Shown: one piece after another, positions 1 through 5,121 of the stretch
Layout of the letters: the number at the start of each line of letters is the position of its first letter
Numbering within the stretch: position 1 is the first letter of the stretch
The notes under the pieces: generated by a model
Seen by the model: only the letters and a program-made list of their open reading frames with translations
Database searches by the model: none
Told to the model about the DNA's origin: nothing
Translations under genes and position numbers: made by a program
NCBI GenBank assembly: GCA_900546255.1
Contig: URCB01000091.1
Span: forward strand, 1 to 5,850
Reading direction: 5' to 3'
Origin: an uncultured Eubacteriales bacterium
Lineage (GTDB): Bacteria; Bacillota; Clostridia; Oscillospirales; Oscillospiraceae
DNA length: 5,850 nucleotides

Positions 1-341
1 AGTGCATCCACGAGATGAAGCTCATCATCGACCTGATCAACAAGGGCGGCGTGGCCATGATGAACTACTCCATCTCCGACACCGCCGAGTACGGCGAGTA
101 CGTCTCCGGCACCCGGGTGCTCCCCTATGAGGAGACCAAGGCCAACATGAAGGCCGTGCTCCGGGACATCCAGGACGGCACCTTCGCCGGCAAGTGGATC
201 GCCGAGAACAAGAATGGCCGCACCTTCTTCAACTCCAAGCGTGCCCTGCTGGCCCAGCACCCCATGGAGACCGTGGGCGCCGAGCTGCGCAAGAACATGC
301 TCTGGGGGGACGATGTGGACCCCGACACCGCTTCCAACTAA
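1..341 (+). CDS. ilvC: Ketol-acid reductoisomerase, C-terminal part (5' end outside window)
   Basis: This is the last 112 codons, reading from position 3 (CIHEMKLI...) to TAA at 339-341. Ketol-acid reductoisomerase converts acetolactate or acetohydroxybutyrate to the dihydroxy-acid with NADPH and Mg2+, the second common step of valine, leucine and isoleucine synthesis in the cytoplasm. The fragment is the helical C-terminal, active-site domain. It carries the HEMK glutamate (E230 in class I numbering, from memory) and, 21 residues on, the SIS serine (S251), followed by the family block [13 protein letters not shown]. The ending on xxMLWGDD, without a second duplicated domain, fits the short class I form. 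The N-terminal NADPH-binding domain and the other metal-binding acidic residues lie upstream of the window. It is probably the end of an ilv operon, because a strong terminator follows within 10 bases. Confidence 0.95.
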   Translation, partial: CIHEMKLIIDLINKGGVAMMNYSISDTAEYGEYVSGTRVLPYEETKANMKAVLRDIQDGTFAGKWIAENKNGRTFFNSKRALLAQHPMETVGAELRKNMLWGDDVDPDTASN

Positions 342-350
342 CTTCCCCTG

Positions 351-387
351 CCCTGGCCGGGTTTCTCCCCCCGGCCAGGGCTTTTTT
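351..387 (+). terminator. Intrinsic terminator of ilvC
   Basis: An 11-bp perfect stem (CCCTGGCCGGG 351-361 with CCCGGCCAGGG 370-380) encloses an 8-base loop and is followed by C and six T (382-387). It starts 9 bases after the ilvC stop codon. This is a textbook Rho-independent terminator on the + strand. Confidence 0.95.
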
Positions 388-584
388 GTCCCCAGGCAGA
401 AGAAAGGCGCCTCCCCAAACGGGAGGCGCAAAAGCAGGAGAATGGAATGAACGATGTCATGACGGACAACACCTTCCGCCGTCTTTTATGGTATCCCATT
501 TTTTCCCAGTGGTCAAGGGTGGCTCCGGTCGAACCCTGTCGAAGGGTCCTGGGAAAGTTACTTCTCTTTTTTTCACAAAACCTG
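388..584. other. Intergenic stretch with inverted repeats between ilvC and the hpf promoter
   Basis: No recognisable gene lies here. A 9-bp perfect hairpin, GCGCCTCCC/GGGAGGCGC (407-415 with 421-429, loop CAAAC), has no T-run on the + side. An 8-bp inverted repeat, TTTCCCAG (502-509) with CTGGGAAA (549-556), encloses the tandem decamers GTCGAACCCT/GTCGAAGGGT (528-547). In these, ACCCT (533-537) can pair with AGGGT at 516-520 or at 543-547. A T-rich run follows at 561-573. A 49-codon reading frame (447-596) has a plausible AGGAG upstream, but its sequence resembles no family I know. Confidence 0.5.
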
Positions 585-613
585 GTGACTTTTTAGGAAG
601 TCTATGGTATACT
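585..613 (+). promoter_or_regulatory. Sigma-A promoter of hpf (extended -10)
   Basis: The -35 element GTGACT (585-590) is separated by 17 bp from the -10 element TATACT (608-613). TG at 605-606, one base before the -10, makes it an extended -10 promoter. Transcription would start near 620, leaving a leader of about 50 bases. The start of that leader can fold into a G/C-rich hairpin (AAGGG 622-626 with CCCTT 643-647, and GGGG 628-631 with CCCC 636-639). Confidence 0.8.
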
Positions 614-672
614 GTGAACGTAAGGGAGGGGAACTCCCCCCACCCTTGCCCCTACGAAAGGAGCTGACATCC

Positions 673-1215
673 ATGAAATTCACCTTTACCGACAAGAAAG
701 TGAACATCCCCAACCGTGTGCACACCTATGCGGAAAAGAAGATCGGAAAGTTGGACCGGTATTTCCAGACCGAGCCGGAGGCCTCCATCGTCTTTAGCGT
801 GGAAAAGGGCCGGAACAATCTGGAGGTGACCATTCGCTCCGGCGCCACCGTGATCCGGGTGGCGGAGAGCACCTCTGATATGTTCGTCTCCATCGACGCC
901 GCCGTGGCCTCCATCGAGCGTCAGCTGCGCAAGAACAAATCCCGCCTGGAGAAGCGTCTGCGGAAAGGGGCCTTTGACCAGCCCAACGACGCCTTTTTCG
1001 TCCCTGACGTGGACGCAGACGAGGAGCCCAGCTACCAGCTGGTGCGCACCAAGCGCTTCTTCTTCCGTCCCATGAACGTGGACGAGGCCATCCTCCAGAT
1101 GAACCTGGTGGGCCACACCTTCTTTGCCTTCCGCAACGAGGATGAGGGCGGCGCCTTCTCCGTGGTCTACAAGCGCAACGACGGCGGCTACGGCATCATC
1201 GTGGATCAGGATTGA
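673..1215 (+). CDS. hpf: Ribosome hibernation promoting factor, long form
   Basis: The product has 180 residues. Long-form HPF binds the 30S subunit at the decoding and mRNA channel and joins two 70S ribosomes into inactive 100S dimers in stationary phase or starvation. Residues 1 to about 100 are the S30AE/RaiA-like domain (start MKFTFTDKKVNI, then YAEKKIGKLDRYF). An acidic linker runs from about 105 to 122. Residues 124-180 form the C-terminal dimerisation domain, with the family pattern VRTKRFFFRPMNVDEAILQM, VGHTFFAFRN and the GGYGIIVD end. Length and domain order match the Firmicute long form, not the roughly 95-residue short HPF. The start at 673 has AAAGGAG at 657-663, 9 bases upstream. 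An in-frame ATG at 604 is rejected because it lies inside the promoter. The gene appears monocistronic: its own promoter lies upstream and a terminator 53 bases downstream. Confidence 0.96.
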   Translation: MKFTFTDKKVNIPNRVHTYAEKKIGKLDRYFQTEPEASIVFSVEKGRNNLEVTIRSGATVIRVAESTSDMFVSIDAAVASIERQLRKNKSRLEKRLRKGAFDQPNDAFFVPDVDADEEPSYQLVRTKRFFFRPMNVDEAILQMNLVGHTFFAFRNEDEGGAFSVVYKRNDGGYGIIVDQD

Positions 1216-1268
1216 TTCTCCCGCGCCCGTGACACGAAGGGTTCTTCTCATACGAAGCCAAACATAGG

Positions 1269-1305
1269 AAACCGCCCCGGCAGCCAACGCTGCCGGGGCG
1301 GTTTT
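1269..1305. terminator. Shared terminator between convergent hpf and lipoprotein genes
   Basis: A perfect 15-bp stem (1269-1283 with 1290-1304, core ACCGCCCCGGCAG) has a 6-base loop, CCAACG. In the + direction it ends in TTTT then GCTTCTCC, 53 bases after the hpf stop. In the - direction it begins 9 bases after the lipoprotein stop and ends in GGTTTCCTATG. The T-run is short on both sides, but the stem is very stable. It most likely serves both genes, better in the + direction. Confidence 0.85.
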
Positions 1306-1313
1306 GCTTCTCC

Positions 1314-1484
1314 TTACACTTCAAAGAAGAAAGGAACGGCAGAGGTACTCTCGTCCTCCGACTCCGAGTTGGTGGCAGGAGCGGGCTCCTGTCCGTAAGG
1401 GTTGTTGGGATCGGCAGAGTCACACCCGGCCAGGAGGGCCAGAGACAGGACCATTGCCATACACAGGATAAGCCATTTCTTCAT
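1314..1484 (-). CDS. Small predicted lipoprotein (56 residues)
   Basis: Reading on the - strand gives a 56-residue protein with a bacterial lipoprotein signal: MKKW, a hydrophobic stretch (about residues 5-18) and the lipobox LLAG-C at Cys21. After Cys21, Asp at +2 is followed by a short Pro/Asn/Ser/Glu/Asp-rich tail (SESEDES near residues 40-46) and an aromatic end, FFFEV. The mature part is only about 36 residues and acidic, with no domain I recognise. It would be lipid-anchored on the outer face of the membrane. The start is well supported: AAGGAGG (1499-1493) stands 8 bases upstream and a promoter lies at 1547-1575. Function is unknown; such small lipoproteins are common and often poorly conserved. 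The gene is short enough to be missed by length-filtered gene callers. Confidence 0.8.
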   Translation of the reverse strand: MKKWLILCMAMVLSLALLAGCDSADPNNPYGQEPAPATNSESEDESTSAVPFFFEV

Positions 1485-1546
1485 GGGGGATTCCTCCTTC
1501 TATTGTTCTCAACTCTCTCCGTAGCAAGAGGGATGACCATAGAAAT

Positions 1547-1575
1547 AGTATCCACCTATTGGCCTGGTTTTGCAA
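1547..1575 (-). promoter_or_regulatory. Putative sigma-A promoter of the small lipoprotein gene
   Basis: On the - strand, TTGCAA (1575-1570) is separated by 17 bp from GATACT (1552-1547). Both hexamers match consensus at four of six positions and the spacing is ideal. Transcription would start near 1540, giving a leader of about 55 bases. A-tracts directly upstream of the -35 could act as an UP element. Confidence 0.6.
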
Positions 1576-1705
1576 GGTTTTTTCCGAAGTTTCCAAGATT
1601 TTTTCGAGTTTGCACCAATCGAATTTGTAAATTTTGTGCAAAATTACAATATTTTCTTTGGATAAACTTTCCTGTGAAATCAGTTTCCTCGGGGGCCGTC
1701 AGGCC
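1576..1705. other. AT-rich intergenic region with phased A/T tracts and an inverted repeat
   Basis: This gap between the EIIC and lipoprotein genes is much richer in A/T than its surroundings. T-runs on the + strand (A-runs on the - strand) are centred near 1569.5, 1580.5, 1591, 1601.5 and 1610, close to one helical turn apart. Two copies of a roughly 20-base unit (CAAGGTTTTTTCCGAAGTTT at 1573-1592 and CAAGATTTTTTCGAGTTT at 1594-1611) lie 21 bp apart. An inverted repeat, AATTTTG-TG-CAAAATT, occupies 1630-1645. I see no convincing intrinsic terminator for the EIIC gene, only a 4-bp GGCC stem just after its stop. Confidence 0.6.
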
Positions 1706-2812
1706 TTAGTTTTCCAGCTTTAGGTCCCCATCCTTGATCCAGCCGGCCTTGCGGCAAGGGATGCCGATGAGCCAGGTGAGCACCCCGGGCAGGACGAAGC
1801 AGATGAGGATCATCCCCAGCCAGTCCATCCCCCCGATGGGGCCCCGGAGGCCCTGGGCGATGTCGTTCACCCAGCCGGTATACACCCCGATGGGACCCAC
1901 CAGGCCGCAGGTGCCCATGCCGGAGGAGACGGCGGTGCCGTTCATCTGCAGCTGGAACAGGCAGGTGGCAATGGGCCCCGTGATGGCCGAGGCCACTGTG
2001 GGGGGGATCCAAATCCGAGGGTTGCGGACGATGTTGCCCATCTGGAGCATGGAGGTGCCCAGGCCCTGGGACACCAAACCGCCCCAGCGGTTCTCCCGGA
2101 AGGAGAGGATGGCAAAACCCACCATCTGGGCGCAGCACCCGGCCACCGCTGCCCCGCCGGCCAGGCCGGTGAGGCCCAGGGCCGCGCAGATGGCGGCACT
2201 GGAAATGGGCAGGGTGAGGGCCACACCCACAATGACAGAGACCAGGATCCCCATGAAGAAGGGCTGCAGCTCCGTGGCCCACATGATGACATTGCCCACC
2301 GCCGAGGCCGCCGCCCCGATGGGGGGGGCGATGAGGTAAGCCGCCCCAATGCCCACCAGCACGGTGACGATGGGGGTCACCAAGATGTCCACCTTGGTCT
2401 CCTTTGAGACCAGCTTGCCGCACTCTGCGGCGATGATGGCGATGACCAGCACCGCCAGGGGACCGCCGGCCCCGCCCAAGACGTTGGTGGCATACCCCAC
2501 CGGGACCAGGGAGAAGAGCACCAACGGCGAGGCCTGTAAGGCCGAGCCAATGGCCACCGCCATGGCCGGGCCCACCATCAGAGAGGCCAGGCCGCCGATG
2601 GTGTAGCCCACTGCGGCCTCCCCCGACCCCACGGTGACCACCGTGGCCGAGAGGAAGCCAATGTGAAACTGGGTACCCAAGGTGTCCAGAATGGTGCCTA
2701 CCAGCAGGGTGCAGAAGAGGCCTTGGGCCATGGCGCCCAGGGCATCCACCCCGTAGCGTTTGGCGGAAAAGACGATGTTTTTCCGCCGGAGGAAAGCGCG
2801 AAATCGTTCCAT
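1706..2812 (-). CDS. PfoR-like PTS EIIC-family membrane protein (stand-alone EIIC)
   Basis: The product has 368 residues and is a polytopic membrane protein of roughly ten hydrophobic segments rich in Gly, Ala, Ile and Val. It resembles the EIIC family I know as PTS_EIIC_2, which includes PfoR, described as a regulator of perfringolysin O in Clostridium perfringens. Family-like blocks are YGVDALGAMAQGL (residues 20-32), which opens the first membrane segment, and NGTAVSSGMGTCGLVGPIG (about 291-309). No EIIA or EIIB domain is fused or encoded nearby, so phosphotransfer cannot be assumed; the substrate and even a transport role are unproven. The start at 2812 is chosen because AAGGAG (2823-2818) lies 5 bases upstream and a promoter at 2879-2907 leads into it. 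An in-frame ATG at 3076 is rejected because it would run through niaR and the promoter. The upstream neighbours are niacin genes, and the promoter overlaps an operator-like palindrome. Confidence 0.85.
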   Translation of the reverse strand: MERFRAFLRRKNIVFSAKRYGVDALGAMAQGLFCTLLVGTILDTLGTQFHIGFLSATVVTVGSGEAAVGYTIGGLASLMVGPAMAVAIGSALQASPLVLFSLVPVGYATNVLGGAGGPLAVLVIAIIAAECGKLVSKETKVDILVTPIVTVLVGIGAAYLIAPPIGAAASAVGNVIMWATELQPFFMGILVSVIVGVALTLPISSAAICAALGLTGLAGGAAVAGCCAQMVGFAILSFRENRWGGLVSQGLGTSMLQMGNIVRNPRIWIPPTVASAITGPIATCLFQLQMNGTAVSSGMGTCGLVGPIGVYTGWVNDIAQGLRGPIGGMDWLGMILICFVLPGVLTWLIGIPCRKAGWIKDGDLKLEN

Positions 2813-2837
2813 AGGTTCTCCTTTTCTCTTCGTATCT

Positions 2838-2881
2838 AAAAAATAGACCTTGCATATGTCTTGACACATGCAAGGTCTATT
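2838..2881 (-). terminator. Intrinsic terminator of the pncB-niaR operon
   Basis: For a - strand transcript coming from niaR, bases 2881-2842 form a 19-bp stem with a 2-base centre; at position 15 of the arm a G:U pair replaces a Watson-Crick pair. The 3' arm runs directly into six U (2843-2838). It starts 23 bases after the niaR stop. In the opposite direction the same position is an A-C mismatch and there is no T-run, which supports the - strand reading. Confidence 0.85.
2842..2881. promoter_or_regulatory. 40-bp inverted repeat, candidate operator of the EIIC gene
   Basis: Arms of 19 bp (2842-2860 and 2863-2881) differ at one position and are centred on TGTC-TT-GACA. The repeat covers half of the -10 element and the predicted start site of the EIIC promoter, the classical place for a repressor site. 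From memory, Firmicute NiaR operators are palindromes with TGTC and GACA half-sites; I could not verify this. The DNA can be an operator and a terminator at once. Confidence 0.55.
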
Positions 2882-2907
2882 GTACAGTTTCTCTAGGGCC
2901 TTGTCAA
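2879..2907 (-). promoter_or_regulatory. Near-consensus sigma-A promoter of the EIIC gene
   Basis: On the - strand, a perfect -35 TTGACA (2907-2902) is separated by 17 bp from the -10 TACAAT (2884-2879). The -35 overlaps the niaR stop codon (2906-2904). The start would be near 2872, inside the first arm of the inverted repeat, with a leader of about 60 bases to the ATG at 2812. Confidence 0.85.
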
Positions 2908-3422
2908 TCCCCAGTTTCCCCGTTTTGGGTGTAGAGGACGCCCAGCCTGTCCAGCTCCTGGCACACCCGGCGGTAGGCCTCTTCGTCCGGGCAGCGGAGG
3001 TGGTGGAGGTGAACCCCCCCGGTGAGGGCGGAGAGAGGGACGGTCTCCCGAATCTTCTCCACAAACTGCCCCACATCGTACCGGGAGGCCAGGCTCAGCT
3101 GGCCGGTGAGCTGCCCATAGATGGGGTGGTCCACCACCACGTCGATGACGGTGCAGCCGTGGTCCACCATGGTCAGCAGTTCCGCCTCGGTCTGCCCGGC
3201 GGTGTGGAGGCAGGCCACTGCCCGGATCAGCCCGGTGGTCTCCCCCAGTTTATACCCCCGGGGGGTGGCCACAATGTCCAGCCCCGCCGCCCGGAGCAGG
3301 GCGATGTCCCCCACGATGATCTGCCGGCTCACGGAAAACCGGCCGGCCAGGGCGGTGGCGCTGATGGGGCGGTCCGCTGTGAGAGTTTGGGCAATGATGG
3401 CTCTTCGTTCCTCCGCCTTCAT
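2904..3422 (-). CDS. niaR: Niacin-responsive transcriptional repressor NiaR (HTH plus 3H domain)
   Basis: The product has 172 residues. NiaR (YrxA) represses NAD synthesis, salvage or niacin-uptake genes when niacin is plentiful. Residues 1-60 are a winged helix (helix SATALAGRFSVSRQIIVGDI, wing ATPRGYKL). Residues 65-168 are the ligand-binding 3H domain. The metal-site residues recalled for the Thermotoga protein TM1602 (H79, E87, H144, H146) match H73, E81, H138 and H140 here at a constant offset of 6, within CLHTAGQTEAE and GGVHLHH. DHPIYG (98-103) is another family block. The gene starts 21 bases after pncB ends, with AAGGAGG just upstream, so the two form an operon. Carrying the repressor in the same transcript as a likely target suggests feedback control. 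Its stop codon lies inside the -35 element of the next promoter. Confidence 0.93.
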   Translation of the reverse strand: MKAEERRAIIAQTLTADRPISATALAGRFSVSRQIIVGDIALLRAAGLDIVATPRGYKLGETTGLIRAVACLHTAGQTEAELLTMVDHGCTVIDVVVDHPIYGQLTGQLSLASRYDVGQFVEKIRETVPLSALTGGVHLHHLRCPDEEAYRRVCQELDRLGVLYTQNGETGD

Positions 3423-3443
3423 GGGCAGCCTCCTTTCCCGGGA

Positions 3444-4904
3444 TTACTTGTGGTGGGTGATCAGGTCGTACTTGGTGTTCCACAGTTTCTGGGAGAGGTC
3501 CACATAGTAGTTATGGGGGTTGTCGAACCGCTTCACCTCATCCCACAGGGTGTCCATCTGGTCGCTGCAGTACTGCTGGATCTCCTCCAGCTTGGGCAGC
3601 TGGTAGACCAGCTTGCCTTCCAGGAAGATGGGCACCTGGAGGGGCTTGGCCACGAAATTGTGGATGGTCTTCTTCTTCCAGGTGGCGTCGGGATCGAAGA
3701 TGGTGAGGCTGCCGTCGGGGTTGCGGTTGCTGTCCACATCCTCGTCGTAGGTGCACAGCCAGTCGCCGATGGCCTTCCCCGTCTCCCCGCCGTAGAGGCG
3801 GTAGACCTTTTTATACTGGGGGGTGGTGATCTTGGAGACGTTCTCGCTGAGCTTGATCTTGGGGATCACATTGCCCTGGTCATCCTCGTAGGCCACCAGC
3901 TTGTACACCCCGCCAAAGACGGGTTCGCTCCGGGCGGTGATCAGACGCTCGCCCACCCCGAAGGTGTTGATCTGTGCCCCCTGGAGGAGGAGGTCCTGGA
4001 TGATGAACTCGTCCAGGGAGTTGGACACGGTGATGGTACACTCGGTCCATCCGGCCTCGTCCAGCATCTGGCGGGCCTTCTGGGTGAGGTAGGCCATGTC
4101 CCCGGAGTCCAGGCGGATGCCGCATTTGGTGATGCCCTTGGGCTTGAGCACGTCGTTGAAGGCCCGGATGGCATCGGGCACGCCGCTCTCCAAGGTATTG
4201 TAGGTGTCCACCAGAAGGACGGCGTTTTCGGGGTAGATCTCGCAGTAAGCCCGGAAGGCCTCGTACTGGGTGTCAAAGGTCTGCACCCAGGCGTGGGCCA
4301 TGGTGCCCCCGGCGGGCACGCCGTAGAGCTGGTCGGAGATGGTGCAGGCCGTCCCCTTGCACCCACCGATGAAGGCGGCCCGGGCCCCGTCGATGGCGCC
4401 GCTGGACCCCTGGGCCCGGCGGGAGCCGAACTCCAGCACTGCCCGCCCCCGGGCGGCCCGGACGATCCGGTTGGCCTTGGTGGCGATGAGGGACTGGTGG
4501 TTGATGGTCAGCAGCAGATAGGTCTCCAGCAGCTGGGCCTGGATGGCAGGGGCCCGCACGGTGAGAATGGGCTCGTTGGGGAACACCGGGGTCCCCTCGG
4601 GGATGGCGAAGATGTCCCCGGTGAACTTAAAGTTTGCCAGGTAGTCCAGGAAGTCCTCGTCAAAGATCTTCCGGCCCCGGAGGTAGGCGATGTCCTCGGG
4701 GTCAAAGTGGAGGTCCTGGATGTACTCAATGACCTGCTCCAACCCGGCAGCGATGGCATAGCCCCCATTGTCAGGGACGCTGCGGAAGAAGAGGTCAAAG
4801 TGGGTGATCCGATCTTTGTACCCGGCCTTGAAGTATCCGTTGCCCATGGTGAGCTCATAGAAGTCGCACAGCATGGTCATGTTCAGTTTCTTATTTGTAT
4901 TCAT
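3444..4904 (-). CDS. pncB: Nicotinate phosphoribosyltransferase
   Basis: The product has 486 residues and makes nicotinate mononucleotide from nicotinate and PRPP, coupled to ATP hydrolysis: the entry step for recycling niacin into NAD in the cytoplasm. Family blocks in order are LCDFYELTM (12-20), EFGSRRAQG (158-166), GGTMAHAW with His204 (the likely phosphorylated histidine region), LVDTYNT (231-237), RLDSGD (264-269, phosphoribosyl site) and NTFGVGERLITA (313-324). Length fits the Gram-positive PncB group. The start at 4904 has GAGGAG around 4919-4914, 9-10 bases upstream. The same frame stays open for 60 codons further, but those codons run through the proximal promoter and leader and look unlike the family. 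It is followed by niaR in the same operon. Expression is probably set by NiaR and two promoters. Confidence 0.96.
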   Translation of the reverse strand: MNTNKKLNMTMLCDFYELTMGNGYFKAGYKDRITHFDLFFRSVPDNGGYAIAAGLEQVIEYIQDLHFDPEDIAYLRGRKIFDEDFLDYLANFKFTGDIFAIPEGTPVFPNEPILTVRAPAIQAQLLETYLLLTINHQSLIATKANRIVRAARGRAVLEFGSRRAQGSSGAIDGARAAFIGGCKGTACTISDQLYGVPAGGTMAHAWVQTFDTQYEAFRAYCEIYPENAVLLVDTYNTLESGVPDAIRAFNDVLKPKGITKCGIRLDSGDMAYLTQKARQMLDEAGWTECTITVSNSLDEFIIQDLLLQGAQINTFGVGERLITARSEPVFGGVYKLVAYEDDQGNVIPKIKLSENVSKITTPQYKKVYRLYGGETGKAIGDWLCTYDEDVDSNRNPDGSLTIFDPDATWKKKTIHNFVAKPLQVPIFLEGKLVYQLPKLEEIQQYCSDQMDTLWDEVKRFDNPHNYYVDLSQKLWNTKYDLITHHK

Positions 4905-4910
4905 GGTAGT

Positions 4911-4990
4911 AAGCTCCTCAGCTTTCTGGGCGGGGATGCGTCCCGCTGAAATCAAATCGGCTGGCCTGTCGGGGGTTCCGACGGCAAGCC
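4911..4990 (-). promoter_or_regulatory. Structured leader of pncB with the SD inside a hairpin
   Basis: The leader of about 100 bases can fold, 5' to 3' on the - strand, into three hairpins. The first is 4990-4959: GGCT, GCC and GTCGG paired with CCGAC, GGC and AGCC, with small bulges. The second is 4946-4930: GCGGGA with TCCCCGC, one bulge. The third is AAGCT-GAGG-AGCTT (4924-4911), which holds the Shine-Dalgarno AGGAG partly in its loop and partly in its 3' arm. I recognise no known riboswitch class in it. Confidence 0.4.
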
Positions 4991-5012
4991 GGCCCAGGGA
5001 TAAAATCGTCTT

Positions 5013-5041
5013 ATTATATGCCAAAACAGGTGACAAGTCAA
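5013..5041 (-). promoter_or_regulatory. Proximal sigma-A promoter of pncB-niaR
   Basis: On the - strand, TTGACT (5041-5036) is separated by 17 bp from a perfect TATAAT (5018-5013). Transcription would start near 5006. A short inverted repeat, TGAC-TT-GTCA (5040-5031), overlaps the -35 and spacer and could be a weak operator. Confidence 0.9.
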
Positions 5042-5092
5042 TAGAGGGTTTTCCGCCCCGGGCCCGACCGCTGGCCGCCGCCATTTGGGGGT

Positions 5093-5121
5093 ATTATAGC
5101 CGATCCCTGGGAAAACTGCAA
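5093..5121 (-). promoter_or_regulatory. Possible distal sigma-A promoter of pncB-niaR
   Basis: On the - strand, TTGCAG (5121-5116) is separated by 17 bp from a perfect TATAAT (5098-5093). The -35 is weaker (three of six). It lies 80 bp upstream of the proximal promoter on the same strand, so the operon may have tandem promoters. Confidence 0.55.

Noticed and set aside
407..429. 9-bp hairpin GCGCCTCCC/GGGAGGCGC as a second terminator
   Set aside because: There is no T-run on the + side, only CTTTCTTCTG on the - side, and no - strand gene ends nearby. It is recorded as an inverted repeat only.
652..1287. A 211-codon frame on the - strand over hpf
   Set aside because: It is antisense to a clear hpf gene and runs through its terminator; composition is typical of a shadow frame.
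1690..1705. GGCC-TGAC-GGCC after the EIIC stop as a terminator
   Set aside because: The stem is only 4 bp and no U-run follows on the - strand.
2813..3076. An extended start for the EIIC protein at 3076
   Set aside because: The extension overlaps niaR in another frame and crosses the promoter and terminator; the start at 2812 has AAGGAG.
2868..4949. A 693-codon open frame on the + strand
   Set aside because: It is antisense to pncB and niaR, low in complexity (Gly, Val, Leu, Asp, His) and has no family motifs. It is a shadow of GC-rich coding on the other strand.
4905..5084. A 60-residue N-terminal extension of PncB from ATG 5084
   Set aside because: It covers the proximal promoter and leader, lacks a ribosome binding site, and is unlike PncB N-termini, which begin near LCDFYELTM. 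The start at 4904 has a good SD.
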